The notes under the pieces were generated by a model. It saw only the letters and a list, made by a program, of their open reading frames with translations, did no database searches and was not told where the DNA came from. Both the position numbers and the translations under genes were made by a program. Below, in pieces: positions 23,227 to 35,320 of a DNA stretch of 64,000 nucleotides. Positions within the stretch are counted from its first letter, which is position 1; every line of letters starts with the position of its first letter. Source of the stretch: Atrina japonica. Lineage: Eukaryota; Mollusca; Bivalvia; Pterioida; Pinnidae. The stretch spans positions 248,001-312,000 of the forward strand of contig BROG01000150.1 in the NCBI GenBank assembly GCA_030159075.1, read 5' to 3'.

Positions 23227-23522
23227 GTTGTGTTTTCTAAGTGGTATTTTATGTCCAATAATTTTTTCAGTGGCGGATAGTTCCTGACAGCAGCAGAAAA
23301 GACAACCAGGTTACGGTTATTCCTGTTTAAAGACCGCCAGCCTTCCGCAAATAAAGTGACAGACGTCCTTACAATATCAGCTAAGGTTTTAGTAGCCTGG
23401 GTTCCTGGCCCAATCATCCTTCGTATACTGACAGTGTTAGCATCAGTGAGTCAGGATCCCAGGCTAAGCCTTTTAGCAGGGCTCGAACTCGCGTTGACTA
23501 AAGATGAGAGACATCGTGCGAG
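23227..23522 (-). mobile_element. tRNA-derived SINE, family A, interrupted
   Basis: Degenerate copy: ACCAGGTTACGGTTATTCCT, CCTTCCGCAAATAAAGTGAC, TATCAGCTAAGGTTTTAG, then after an interruption GCAGGGCTCGAACTCGCG and GATGAGAGACATCGTG. The body is split by a 72-bp hairpin at 23394-23465. The open frames at 23211-23417 and 23356-23610 run through it and are not genes. Confidence 0.65.
23394..23465. mobile_element. 72-bp hairpin inserted in a SINE
   Basis: Ends AGCCTGGGTTCCTGG and TCAGGATCCCAGGCT are inverted repeats. Flanking TAAGGTTTTAG on the left and TAAGCCTTTTAG on the right are near copies of one SINE segment, consistent with a target duplication of about 10 bp made on insertion. Confidence 0.55.
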
Positions 23523-23649
23523 ACGTCTGTATTCATTCGGCACGACCCATCTCACATTGTATATGGCCTGTACCCCTCGTATTCTCACTGTTGTAGTTAA
23601 CCCGGGTTGACTATAATGTCGTATTTGTTGTTTAACGCCCCATTCAACA

Positions 23650-23888
23650 CTACCCTCCTTTAAGCCATGAAGTCTCTCACTTCTGGTCAGCGCAGATCCG
23701 AGCCCCGCTGAAACCTAAGCTGATTTTTTGTGACTCGGAAAGTTTGCCAGTTTACTTGCGAAAGGTCAGTGGTCTCTTCCCGGGTACATTGTAACCGGGT
23801 GCTCACTTTCACCATCAAATATTGGCCGTCACCATTATAACTGAAAATACCATGTAACTGAAAAGTCGTTGAACGGTCGTAAAACAGA
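23650..23888 (+). mobile_element. tRNA-derived SINE, family A
   Basis: Plus-strand copy: CATGAAGTCTCTCACTTCTG, GCAGATCCGAGCCCCGC, AGTTTGCCAGTTTACTTGCG, TCTTCCCGGGTACATTGTAA, and GGCCGTCACCATTATAACTG. An internal duplication of the CATNTAACTGAAAA segment is seen near the 3' end. The element lies head to head with the previous minus-strand copy. Confidence 0.8.
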
Positions 23889-24217
23889 AAAATAGACTTA
23901 AATCATGAAGTCACGGCTGATTTAGGTCGTATTTTTTAACCGTGTAACTTACACAACGCCAAAAACGTGCTTAATATGTATCTCTCGACACGGGCAAAGG
24001 TAATCAATTGTCCGTACCCAGTAAGCATATACGGTGACATATAGATCGTTATCAATAACAAGGTGACTGCCAAATTTGTATGATTTATTTCTCTTATTGA
24101 AAAATGTCAAACAGCACTGTTTAGAAATAATGACACCTATCTAATGCTCATAGAATTCATTTTAAAAAACTACCTGTTCACACAATTTGAATCACTCGAG
24201 GGGGTCGGGTCTACTTC

Positions 24218-24241
24218 AGAGAGAGAGAGAGAGAGAGAGAG
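24218..24241. repeat. (AG)n microsatellite
   Basis: Twelve AG units. Confidence 0.95.
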
Positions 24242-24733
24242 TATTTCTATATTTTTACACAGTAAAATAATATATTAAGAATTGAAAATACTGAATCAGC
24301 ATAATGTTTACTGGTACTTTGGTCAATTTTCTGAAAAGTATCTGAATAGAGTTTTCACTGTCCATTCACTGAGAAGCTGCTGGGGGTTGAAATATGCACA
24401 TGTGACAGAAAAACAAGATCTGGAAGCGTATGTTTTGTGTTTATTTTCTGATTGCAGAAAGAACGCCGAACAGATCCATGTATAATTTATAGGTCCACAC
24501 TCCACACTCGCTCGAAACTTAGGTGAAATACATGTAAAACGTTAACATTGTCGCCTGTGGAAAACTATTTAGTTGTCTCTGACCTTATATGATCGTTAAC
24601 ACACGTTCCCACATATTGCCTGTAAATGTCCGTAATATCCAAAATTACAGCGAAAGTCCCACGTATGCCAGCGCTTTATGAATTTTTGATAAATTTTCAT
24701 AGGTCGACATCAGTTCAACAAATCGCTAATATG
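24242..24733. other. Intergenic, nothing recognised
   Basis: Overlapping 60-67 codon frames on both strands (24282-24505) show no recognisable domain. Confidence 0.45.
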
Positions 24734-24831
24734 TGACAGGATAATTTCTGTGGAAACTTTGGGTAAAATCGGAGAATTTTATATATCGGACTTATAAATT
24801 CTCCAGCGTTTCCACAGAAATTATTGACAGG
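24734..24831. repeat. Foldback hairpin, 98 bp
   Basis: Outer arms GACAGGATAATTTCTGTGG and CCACAGAAATTATTGACAG are inverted copies, and inner GGAGAATTTTATA pairs with TTATAAATTCTCC. A small MITE-like hairpin without coding capacity. Confidence 0.75.
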
Positions 24832-25308
24832 GCTACAGCGAAGTTTGAACAACAACAAAATCGAACAATATTGGGAAATGTACGAAAAGTCAAAATCATG
24901 AATATTTATATTATGATGAATAGACAACTATTGTTTTGCCATATTTGTTGGCATTTTGTTAAGATGTTAAATATGGCTGTATAGTCCCCAATAAGATTTG
25001 TATAGTCCCGTTTACTACGACACCAAAACCTCCAGACACTAAGCGTTATCTGATTCACTTCTCCGGGTTTCCTATGACATATTTCAAATACTGTAAAGTA
25101 CATATGTTTAAATATGCATTATGACTACACGTTTTACAATATTTGAAATATATCACAGGACAAGAAGGAACCCACTCACCTTTTACAAGGGTCATAGAAA
25201 CATTCCCCATCTGGATTTAATGTCAATATGTTTTTAAGTCCATTGATAATTTTTTTGTATTATGTGAGCATATTTTAATTACCTCCCTTGTTCGAAGGGT
25301 ATGCTTTT

Positions 25309-25553
25309 TCATGATATCTGCGGTCCTACTGATTTTACCTGTACACCAGTAACACTTCCAGAGGACATCAAGAAGTTTCGTGCTCAAAACGTTTCGTTCC
25401 AAGACAAATCCCACCTTTTGAAATACAAATTGTACCCTGTGTACGATATGTCTTTCATTGGGTACGATTTTTCTTTGTGTATGAAACTTCTTGATGCCGC
25501 CCGGAAGTGTTTTTGCGCAGTTGAAATGAGTAGGACCGCAGTATTCGTGACAA
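25309..25553. repeat. Palindromic element with mirrored open frames
   Basis: The left arm (CTGCGGTCCTACTGATTTTA, ACACTTCCAGAGGACATCAA) and the right arm are diverged inverted copies. Because of this both strands are open: the plus frame 25301-25570 and the minus frame 25223-25648 each read CGPT, then TLP, IKKF, KLLD and SRTA in the same order. No known domain is recognised. It is probably a foldback element, though an older coding origin of the arm cannot be excluded. Confidence 0.65.
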
Positions 25554-25686
25554 GGTCTGTAGAATATTAACCCGAATAATCTAGTCGTTATATTCCGCCG
25601 ATCTCCGATTGCTCCTCGAGAAACAATAGTGGATATAGGGCGCTGCAATTATTCGAGTTAATTGAATACAGATTATTGGCATATCA

Positions 25687-25812
25687 GAAATCAATCTAAG
25701 TTAAAAACCGATCTCTCGCCGCTCCCGTTATCTGATACGTCGTGTATAGGCGACATGTTAGAAAACGGGAGCAGTGAGAGATCGTTTTAATTAGCTGTAT
25801 CGATTGATAAGA
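25687..25812. repeat. Foldback hairpin, about 125 bp
   Basis: The arms CCGATCTCTCGCCGCTCCCG and CGGGAGCAGTGAGAGATCG are inverted copies. They extend outward through ATCAATC at left and GATTGAT at right, with a loop around TCGTGTATAGGCGA. Confidence 0.75.
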
Positions 25813-26106
25813 AATGAACATAGGCCTATTTACAACATATACTGAGTCCGAAGTCATCAAGTTTACTCAATACTCAAGCTCAATTTTGAATTTATAAGCA
25901 TTTGTAAATTTGGGGGTTTGAGTAATAGGAAACATTATTATTTTTCATCATTTAGTATCTGATGGTGTTAGGATACAGACTCGGCATCTTGCTGTTTCAT
26001 TGATGTTGTATATTCAAATAAAAAAATAATAACTTTCCTTACTTTACCCACCTTTGACCTTTAACCCTCCAAAAAATAATCTCAATGTTAATGATGGGGA
26101 CATATG

Positions 26107-26325
26107 TCCAGCTATGTTGTCAACTTTAACATTTATTCAACATTTATTTTATTCAATATTTATTATTTATTTATTTATTTATCAATCATATTCATCTATT
26201 TATTTAATGTTTATTCATTTATTTATTTATCAATCTATCCATTTATTTATTTATTCATTTATTTATTCATTCATTCATTCATTCATTCATTTTTTTATTT
26301 ATTTATTCATTTATTTATTTATTCA
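26107..26325. repeat. (ATTT)n/(ATTC)n low-complexity tract
   Basis: Tetranucleotide repeat of TTTA and TTCA units. The Phe/Ile/Tyr/His-rich open frames on the plus strand are products of the repeat. Confidence 0.95.
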
Positions 26326-27386
26326 TCACTTTGACTATGCAAAAACTTATTGTGTCCCTAGTTGGAATTTAAGAATCTGAAGATGAAAAAAAAATCCAAC
26401 AATTATTTCTTTCTATTTTTACAATAATTTTATCTCTTTTCTTTCAAGCTACCATATCAGTCTCATTCAGAATAAGAAATGAAGCAAACAAGTTGATCCT
26501 TTATCATTTTGTTTTGGACACTTCGACATTTTTATTGAATCAATTACTAGAACATGTTTTGGATGCAGTTAATACATTGCCAATGCAATCTTGTTTGTGA
26601 TTCCATAATGGTAAAAATGGGGAAACTGCTCATTTTTCGGAGCTGAAGGGGGGGGGGGTTTAAATATTTAACTTTGTACCAAAATTTTGAAAAAGCAGGA
26701 TTTCCTTCAATTGGATATATATCGCTGGTTAATCTAAATAAATTATCATTAATTATTTTCCAACTAAAATTTGTTATGAGATCGCCACTATACTAAACGA
26801 ATGTCTGTCTCAGTCGCTGATTTTTCCTGTTTTCTCATACCAGTAACAAGTAGAAATGACGTAATAAACTATATGCTAGGTGTCCGTAAACATGTTTTTA
26901 TTTTTTTTTTCAGATCAAACGGAAGGAAAGAAAATACTGAGATCGTAAAAGTGAAAACAGATCGTAGACGCGTGCTTGTCCCCGTAGATATCGCCACTTT
27001 AGTTTGTTTACATACTAATGTTCAACCTTAGGAACTTGAGCGTCATCGATATTTTTGTGTGTATGTTTACAATTATATAGACCTGTTTATTACACAAAGG
27101 GGCACCTGTAGATGTACCCTTTTAACTGTACGAAATAAAAGTATTTAAAAAGGTCAAATTTGACATTGTTAAGCCCACAACGCTAGCTTAACGACTCGTA
27201 CTGATCAATTAATTCGGTTTCACACAAGTTTTTAGTGACCAATCGAGTAACTAACAGAATTGTAACTCCCCTAGATACCTTAAAAAAATTTACGTTCCGA
27301 TGATCTACAGGTGGTTTTTATGCTTTCTCATGCTAGCGAAGTCCTTGCTGAACAATACGAGCCATTTACTTCCCACTCGAGGCATT
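26326..27386. other. Intergenic upstream of the Hes gene
   Basis: A G-tract lies near 26648. A 76-codon frame (26801-27031) contains a plausible 3' splice site (pyrimidine tract and CAG near 26913), but no matching exon or domain is recognised. Otherwise nothing is seen. Confidence 0.4.
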
Positions 27387-27394
27387 TTCCCACG
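27387..27394 (-). promoter_or_regulatory. Distal CSL/Su(H)-type site
   Basis: TTCCCACG on the plus strand, the reverse complement of CGTGGGAA, a high-affinity match to the CSL (Su(H)/RBPJ) consensus. It lies about 1.1 kb upstream of the Hes TATA box. Single 8-bp matches occur elsewhere in the window by chance, so this one is weaker evidence than the proximal pair. Confidence 0.4.
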
Positions 27395-28211
27395 AGCCGA
27401 TACGAGAGAAATCGAGGCCAATATGGGAGAAATCAGTACTTATATACATGTATACAATCAGCGATATATATAAAGCCAAACAGTATATCGCTTATACAAC
27501 TTTTACATGAAGTTATATAAATATTTAATACGCAATTTAATTATAACGAAATTGTTCTTTTTTTCTCAATACAAATTTTCGCTGATTAATTCAAAACTTT
27601 GGTATCCAACAAAACAGTTTTAATAAACATCAGATTTATATATATTGATCTATTTATTATAATTAAATGGAGCAATTTGTAATAATTAAGTAATTTTGTC
27701 GAATTAACACTGAACCTGCTTTAACGAATACGAACGGATCCTAATTTAGCATGTTTATCGTAGTCTTTAACTTTATTATTAACTGGATACTAAAGATTAA
27801 TCTTTGTAATCGCTTTTATCAGACTAACTTATCTAACAAACAATGCTTTGACAACAAATACAATTAATACCAACTGATTTTACAAAGTGCAAATATAGAA
27901 TATTTTAACGGGTAGCGCTTTAAAACGGTAGGCCAATTAAATCCATTTTCACTAATACTTCTTTACACATCAAATCCTGAGATCGATAGTCATTGCACTG
28001 CAATTTGCAGTGTCTAAATCTAGATTAGAAGCAACAAGTTGAATCATTAAGATTAGCCCATAGGTGCCTCGTTAAATTACATTCCGACACACACACACGG
28101 CTAACTGTTGATAACGATGACGCGAGTGTAGTGCATACAGCCATTGTCAAGTACGGACGTTTATCACGCGTTGTGTTTACACAGCGATTATAGCTTTTGA
28201 AAGGCGGAGTT

Positions 28212-28219
28212 TTCCCACA
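28212..28219 (-). promoter_or_regulatory. CSL/Su(H)-type site, upstream of pair
   Basis: TTCCCACA, the reverse complement of TGTGGGAA, matching the Notch effector CSL consensus. About 260 bp upstream of the TATA box of a Hes gene, where such sites are expected. Confidence 0.6.
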
Positions 28220-28250
28220 CTGCAGCGGCCTAACAGTGTAATTACTTTGG

Positions 28251-28256
28251 CACGTG
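28251..28256. promoter_or_regulatory. CACGTG class B E-box
   Basis: A palindromic CACGTG between the two CSL sites. Hes proteins bind class B and class C E-boxes and repress their own genes, so this could mediate negative feedback. A CACGCG class C match lies upstream near 28166. Confidence 0.5.
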
Positions 28257-28334
28257 CCCCTATTTAGGTTTCAGACGATAAAACTTGTGATTGACATTCC
28301 GACACAGCCATCTTGTAGTGCCATTGAATTTTAA

Positions 28335-28398
28335 CCAATGGAATGACAAGAAATTCTTCAGCGTGAAATTTGCCGCGTAAATTTCTGATGCCCATTGG
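28335..28398. promoter_or_regulatory. Two CCAAT boxes
   Basis: CCAAT at 28335-28339 (AACCAATGG) and its complement ATTGG inside CCCATTGGCT at 28392-28398. They are within 145 bp of the TATA box, fitting NF-Y type promoter elements. Confidence 0.5.
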
Positions 28399-28419
28399 CT
28401 GCACGTAATGGAATCTGAC

Positions 28420-28427
28420 CGTGGGAA
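28420..28427 (+). promoter_or_regulatory. CSL/Su(H)-type site, proximal
   Basis: CGTGGGAA, an exact high-affinity CSL consensus, 48 bp upstream of the TATA box. With the site at 28212 it gives two inverted sites in the proximal promoter, but 200 bp apart and so not the classic closely spaced paired site. Confidence 0.65.
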
Positions 28428-28474
28428 AGAGATACGAAATTGCTTCACACCAAGGACTGGACACATGTCATGCA

Positions 28475-28482
28475 CTATAAAT
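28475..28482 (+). promoter_or_regulatory. TATA box of the Hes gene
   Basis: CTATAAATA at about 28475-28483. Transcription would start near 28505-28510, giving a 5' UTR of about 125-130 nt before the start codon at 28635. Confidence 0.7.
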
Positions 28483-28634
28483 ACATTAGGGGACCTTTGA
28501 ATGTTTTATACTATAACTTGAAGTGTGTCGAGTGAGACAGTTCTAAAATTTTATTTCAATATAACAAATTTGTATAAAATTGAAAAAAAAAAGATTTAAA
28601 TTTTACAGTGAAATTGTGTGACATTCAGTGAAAT

Positions 28635-30312
28635 ATGGACGATTACGACCAAGAAAATAGGACTTATTCAGAAGACAAGGTTTTAAGTAGAAAAGTAAGT
28701 TATTGATTACATTAATAGAAATGTTAATTCCTTACTAATCAAAAGCTAAATTCAGCATTTTTACTTACATTTATATATATATCACAGAAGAATTAGAATG
28801 TTAATAAAAAATAATTTGTGAATTCTATTTTCTTTACTTAAAATTAGTTATGTACACATGATATAGATTATTGATTTAATTTGATATGAAACCAATAGAT
28901 TATTGATTAAATTTGATATGAAATCAATTAAGTTTAAATGAAATGTCCAATTAGAGATGTTATTTAGCAGCACTCAACGACCAAACTTTTTCAAACCCAA
29001 TACATGTTATTTATTTATAATGTTTGTAAACAAAGCAACAGGTTGTACGCTTGGGCTTTCTGATGCATGTATAATATAAAAAATGATTTACTAAATTTTT
29101 ATTTTCTTCTTTCAGAGTAAAAAGCCTTTAATGGAAAAGCGTCGACGACAGCGGATTAACAACTGCCTAACACAACTAAAATCTCTCGTACTTCAAGCCA
29201 TGAAAAAAGATGTAAGTAGAACTACAGTGTACTTGAAAAACTTTCAAAACCGAAACATTAGAGTGCGTGTTAAAATCGGCTATGTTTATTTCCTGTATAC
29301 ATACACACTATATAATCATGACGGCAGTATCTGATAAGATAACGGCTTAATCATCAGCTTTAGGATTCTCGAGTATGTTTTCCTTTTTTCATGTTATCGC
29401 GAAGGAAGAATGTTACAATTCAACTTCCTCAGTGTTATTTACTTGAACTGTACTTAAATAAATTAATTTGTATATTGAATGTTAAATATATATACCCCTA
29501 CTCTTTATTGTCATATATCTCTTATTTATGTATTTCTCATATATTTCTTGCAGACGACACATTACTCTAAACTGGAGAAAGCTGACATTTTGGAAATGAC
29601 GGTGAAATATTTACGAAGTTTACAGCGACGTCAAATCACGTCGGCGGCAGTTGCAGATCCGTCGGTCGCCGCTAAATACGCTGTTGGATTTCACGAATGT
29701 GCGTCAGAGGTTGCACGTTACCTTGGTAACGCTCAGGGAATTAATGAAGATGTACGTGGCCGACTATTAGGACACTTGACAAATTGTGTACAGGGTTCAA
29801 ATACACAACAACAGATACCACAGTGCCAAACCTACATGCAACCATTGCACGTGCAGATTCCCACCTCGCAAAATGGACACGGACTTACACAAGTTACATC
29901 AGACAGTTTGTTATTACCGCAACAAAATGGATTTATTCAAAGCGTTTCCCGTACAAATTCGATTCCTAGTTCAGGAATGCAATTATCAGGACCATTTCAA
30001 GTTGTTCAGGACAATGTTTACAATGGATCGGTATCCGTTTATCCCGGTCGTTCGAACGACGTCCGGGTACTCGAACAGAAAATGACAATGCAACCCTGCT
30101 CAATACCTACACAACGCTCAAATTCAGAATCTGGGCGCCATCTACAGTCCAAGATGTGCAAATCTGACAATTCGTTTATGATAACGGACTCTAGTCGCTG
30201 CCCAAGTACAGTTAATGAAAGTAAAATGCATTTACCGGGACTGTCTTCAAGCCCAGGCTATGCATCTGCTTCTTCAGCGCTAAAAGAAGAACGGCTATGG
30301 CGACCGTGGTGA
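28635..30312 (+). CDS. Hes-family bHLH-Orange transcriptional repressor
   Basis: Three coding exons with canonical signals: 28635-28694 (donor GTAAGT), 29116-29211 (acceptor TTTCAG, donor GTAAGT) and 29554-30312 (acceptor TTGCAG). They join in phase 0 to give 304 residues. The start ATG has A at -3 and G at +4. The basic region (residues 21-35) reads [14 protein letters not shown] with the Pro typical of Hairy/E(spl)/Hes. Helix 1 is about 34-50 and helix 2 about 58-76, with [19 protein letters not shown]. An Orange domain follows at about 95-131 ([27 protein letters not shown]). The last four residues are WRPW, the Groucho/TLE-binding tetrapeptide. From family knowledge the product is a nuclear dimeric repressor binding E- and N-boxes, a Notch target in neural and segmentation contexts. 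The two intron positions match those of vertebrate HES1 around the basic/helix 1 exon. The exact subfamily (Hes1/4-like or another invertebrate Hes) cannot be fixed here. Confidence 0.97.
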
Positions 30313-30498
30313 TATAATTTTATCTTGTGTTTTTTTTTTCTTCAATAGTGCCTCGAACTGTATACACAATGATGTGTACTCGATTACTTGGGAGCACCAT
30401 CTTGACTTATGATTCTATACGAGTTAGCTCCCTTTCCATGTGCTTCAACGGACATGAGTGCTTGACATTTTTTTTTACATTGAAAATGTCTTTAACAA

Positions 30499-30504
30499 AT
30501 TAAA
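30499..30504 (+). terminator. Probable poly(A) signal of the Hes gene
   Basis: ATTAAA about 190 nt after the stop codon, followed within about 30 nt by a GT-rich stretch (GAGTTTGTTGTTG near 30528). A canonical AATAAA at 30734-30739 is an alternative, longer 3' end. Confidence 0.45.
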
Positions 30505-31185
30505 ATTTTTATATTTCAAGCTTAATTTGAGTTTGTTGTTGAATTATGAGTGTTTTATAACGTATCGTAGGATCGATACTATGTAATGCAATAGATTAAC
30601 CATCCTGTAACCAACCCACAGAGTTTGCGCTGACCGAAGCAAATTCCTTGGGTTGGACCTAGGGTGATAGTGGCGGCGTAGAATCAGCTGATAAGCCATA
30701 GTTATATTGTATTTTTTATTGATCAAAAGCCATAATAAAACTTCTAGTTTATTTTCAGTAAAATAATTCATAATGACAAGATCAAGTACAAAAATGTTGA
30801 TCACAAAAGTTTGAAATAATTTAACCCTGCATTATTGGGGAACTTGTGATAGGTATTTAATGTATACATGTACATAGATACACGAACTGAAAATGTATTT
30901 CATGAGTGTAAATTCACTATCCCTGCATTTTAAAGCAAGTGGCTGATATTTTTAAGATTACAAAGTTCTTAAGTGGTAATTCGGAATTAATTTCAAGACC
31001 CAAGGGTCTTCTATATTGATAAGATTTTAGATGAGTAATGGAAGTTATTTTCGCCAAACATGAGTGTCGTATTAATATGGTCTTTCACCGTAAAGTTCAC
31101 GAAATGGATCAAAATATACGAGGTCTCTCAAAAGATGTGTCAATTAATACAATTTTGAATAACGTTTTACACCTCTCTCAATTAT
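30505..31185. other. 3' flank of the Hes gene, no further gene
   Basis: Possible extended 3' UTR, then intergenic sequence. The 86-codon minus frame (30544-30804) and the 112-codon plus frame (31038-31376) have no recognisable features; the latter runs into a SINE. Confidence 0.5.
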
Positions 31186-31312
31186 ATGGTGGCATAGAGA
31201 ACCCAGTTAAAATGTATCCGGGAAGAGGCCAACAACCTTCCGCTAGTAAATTGGCAAACTTTCTAACAGGAATCGGCTTCGGTTCCAGCGGGAGACTTCC
31301 CACCTGCGTGGA
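31186..31312 (-). mobile_element. tRNA-derived SINE, family A (partial)
   Basis: Plus-strand words GAGAACCCAGTTAAAATGTA, CCGGGAAGAGGCCAACAACC, AAATTGGCAAACTTTCTAAC and TCGGCTTCGGTTCCAGCGGG match family A. The head half is missing. Confidence 0.75.
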
Positions 31313-31487
31313 TAATATTTTATATATAAATGTATTAACATTATCTGCTTTCTGCAGACAATACAGTATACAATAAATATATGTAACACGTGATGATATG
31401 ACTGAAACATGTGTAATTTATGAAAATCAAAAGATGCATAGAATAGCGAGGAACGGCAAAGACTGGGAATATAGAAAAAAAAAGAAG

Positions 31488-31648
31488 AGTATAGTGGCTA
31501 GGATAGTAGAGTGGAAGGATCTATAAGAGTAAAGTGGCTAGGATAGTAGAGTGGAAGGATCTATAAGAGTATAGTGGCTAGGATAGTAGAGTGGAAGGAT
31601 CTATAAGAGTATAGTGGCTAGGATAGTAAAAGTGGAAAGATCTATTTG
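31488..31648. repeat. 40-bp tandem repeat, 4 copies
   Basis: Units start with AGTATAGTGGCTAGGATAGT at 31488, 31528, 31568 and 31608, an exact 40-bp period. The first three are nearly identical, which points to recent expansion; the last one decays. Confidence 0.95.
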
Positions 31649-32126
31649 TGATGGTTGTCTCTTATTCGTACAGAACCTTTTTGAGGCTATAATACATGAG
31701 TGAACAGCGACTATGTCTGGTATGGTAGATTAGGGTCTCCCCATAGAAGAGTATTGATAAGGGAGTAATATATACATGTACTATATTTGGTGCCTACATA
31801 TTTATTGTTGGTGTGCTTTAAAAATTAAGTTTATTTTGACTTTTCGTTTTGATACACAGCGTGGAAAATGGATGTGAATTGCTTTTGTATAACAACTTGT
31901 GTACAAGACAGTAATTTTGGGGTTTAGCCTAGCGACGGACCTCGGCACCAACTACCTTTACCCCCTTCGCTTACTCTAACGGTTAATGTTCGATCGTTTC
32001 GACACTTTGAAAAAGCAATATTAATTACAAAGAAATGGCCAAACTACACTAGGAAGGTCAAGTCGATATGCACTCCCGATTTTAGTGCGTATGGAATTTC
32101 TTGTACTGTAAAAGTGGACCCGGATT
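31649..32126. other. Intergenic, nothing recognised
   Basis: No gene, RNA or repeat family could be recognised. Confidence 0.45.
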
Positions 32127-32196
32127 CGTTTTGTAAAGTTGTAAAATTTAGATTTATTGGTTGGGTGTAAGTAAAAAATTTACAACACGACAATTT
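32127..32196. repeat. Hairpin element, family D (diverged)
   Basis: TTGTAAAATTTAGATTTATT then TTGGGTGTAA pairs with AAAATTTACAACACGACAA. Same arm order as 12444-12541 but with substitutions. Confidence 0.55.
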
Positions 32197-32532
32197 TGTA
32201 TGTACACGCATCCGGTTAATTAAAAAAATCACAACATGACCATGGTAGCTGGAGATATTTTTCTGAAATGAGTGGATCCTTTGTCATATTAGAACATTAA
32301 AGTTAAAATTCTATCAAAATATTATCAGTGCCGTACCAGTGTAGTTCCAAAGTTGTAGACATAGACACCCCCTCCCCCCAAAATAAAATTGCTAATCCCG
32401 GGGGTTATTCATATAAATTAAGTAGTCAAGACTGCGGTGACGATTGTGCATAAATTAGAATTATCTGTTTAAATGCTTATTTGTAATTTTCCGTCCGCCT
32501 TTGAAATTCTTGTTTATTTTAATATTATCGGC

Positions 32533-32602
32533 TCATGTTGTAAATTTTGAATTTCTGTCCGGGTGGGTGTAATCGTAAAATTCAAAATTTATAGCATGAC
32601 AA
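32533..32602. repeat. Hairpin element, family D
   Basis: TCATGTTGTAAATTTTGAAT and GGGTGGGTGTAA, then the inverted arm AAATTCAAAATTTATAGCAT. One of five copies in the window. Confidence 0.8.
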
Positions 32603-32672
32603 AATCCTGATCAATAAAGTGTCGGAATTGTTAAGATGTGTGCTTACAGGAAGTGTACGTAATATGATTCAT

Positions 32673-32775
<103 letters not shown>

Positions 32776-32823
32776 TGTAGAGATACACTACACACTTTAT
32801 AATGAGAACATGAGGCAGCCTAT

Positions 32824-32824
<1 letters not shown>

Positions 32825-32908
<84 letters not shown>
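32825..32908. repeat. (AT)n microsatellite
   Basis: About 42 AT units followed after a few bases by a short GT run. Confidence 0.97.
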
Positions 32909-32910
<2 letters not shown>

Positions 32911-33134
32911 AAACGTGTGTGTGTGTGCTAATGTAACTTTATTTGCACTGGAGGCGTTGAAGATTTTTAAGTGCATTACGACTAGGCAATTCTTTCCGAT
33001 TTCGATGTCTCTGTGGTATTGCTAAAATGAATGTTTGAAGTGGAAATTTACATTGTAAAGGGCGTAACTGTTTCGTCTGAAGTGTTAGATAGATATATTG
33101 CCTATTTCTGGTACAGTTGTCTATGATGTAACGC

Positions 33135-34482
<1,348 letters not shown>

Positions 34483-34561
<79 letters not shown>
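34483..34561. repeat. (AG)n microsatellite
   Basis: About 39 AG units. Confidence 0.97.
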
Positions 34562-34565
<4 letters not shown>

Positions 34566-34860
34566 AACCTCCAGGTTTGTCATTCATGTGATCACCTACT
34601 GTGTGAAGGGCCACAAATTTTGATCTGTGCCATGAATCTATGTATTATGCAATGATGCGTCTTTCATTCATGTCAATCGGGGTCTCGGTTTCATGTGTGT
34701 TTCGGAACAATCGTTAACGCGATTACTTTCACTTCTTATGCCGGGCCGATTTGGCGATGCAAATCACACTATCAGTCATAAATATGACTAGTTGTGATCA
34801 GGAGTTGGACTCGGAGACTTCCGTATGCGATTACAACGTTCTTCTACCATGCCCCCCCAC
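34562..34860 (-). mobile_element. tRNA-derived SINE, family B (diverged)
   Basis: Plus-strand words GAAGGGCCACAAATTTTGAT, CTGTGCCATGAATC and GTCTCGGTTTCATGTG follow the family B core. The extension at 34730-34860 (TTATGCCGGGCCGATTTGGC) parallels the copy at 2625-2907 (TTATGCCGAGCGTTTGGCG), so these two share the head-side region as well. Confidence 0.6.
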
Positions 34861-35320
34861 CGCAAACGATGAGTGTGAGATAGAAGTTTTTTATATCTAA
34901 AATGACAGCCAGTTACAAGGACGTTACTATTTACAAATCTGATATGATACTTCTCTTATCTAAAATTGTACTCCTGGGGGCAATTTCCCTTTTCGCGTCT
35001 CGTTGGCGATCACACGTGCATTCGCGGATGTAAACAGATTTTCTTTGATTGGAAATGCAAGTAAATATTGAGACGAAGCGCTCCAATCGGATTATTCTCA
35101 AGAGATTTCGGAAACGTGTTTTAAGTGTCGTCAAAGTCATTAACATGTTTACTCTTAGTTTTAAATGTTTATGGAGAAGCCACTTCAACAAAACGCACGA
35201 CAGACTAATGAAATAAACAAATTTTGATAGACCAAATAGTGTATACATGCAACTCCGATTTCTTATCTCCGATAAAACGTGCACTCAAGGTCGAGCGTGA
35301 TTTTGATCGATTCATAACTG
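34861..35320. other. Intergenic, nothing recognised
   Basis: A 117-codon minus-strand frame (34931-35284) has no recognisable domain. No RNA gene seen. Confidence 0.45.

Noticed and set aside
26054..26380. Phe/Ile/Tyr-rich frames that look like membrane proteins
   Set aside because: Produced by the ATTT/ATTC tetranucleotide tract.
28260..28475. Minus-strand 66- and 71-codon frames in the Hes promoter
   Set aside because: They lie across CSL, E-box and CCAAT sites and show no protein features.
29131..29334. 67-codon frame starting [10 protein letters not shown] as a separate short bHLH protein
   Set aside because: It is exon 2 of the Hes gene read past its splice donor; helix 2 is supplied by exon 3.
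29784..30085. Two further open frames inside the Hes last exon
   Set aside because: They overlap the third Hes exon in other frames and lack any domain.
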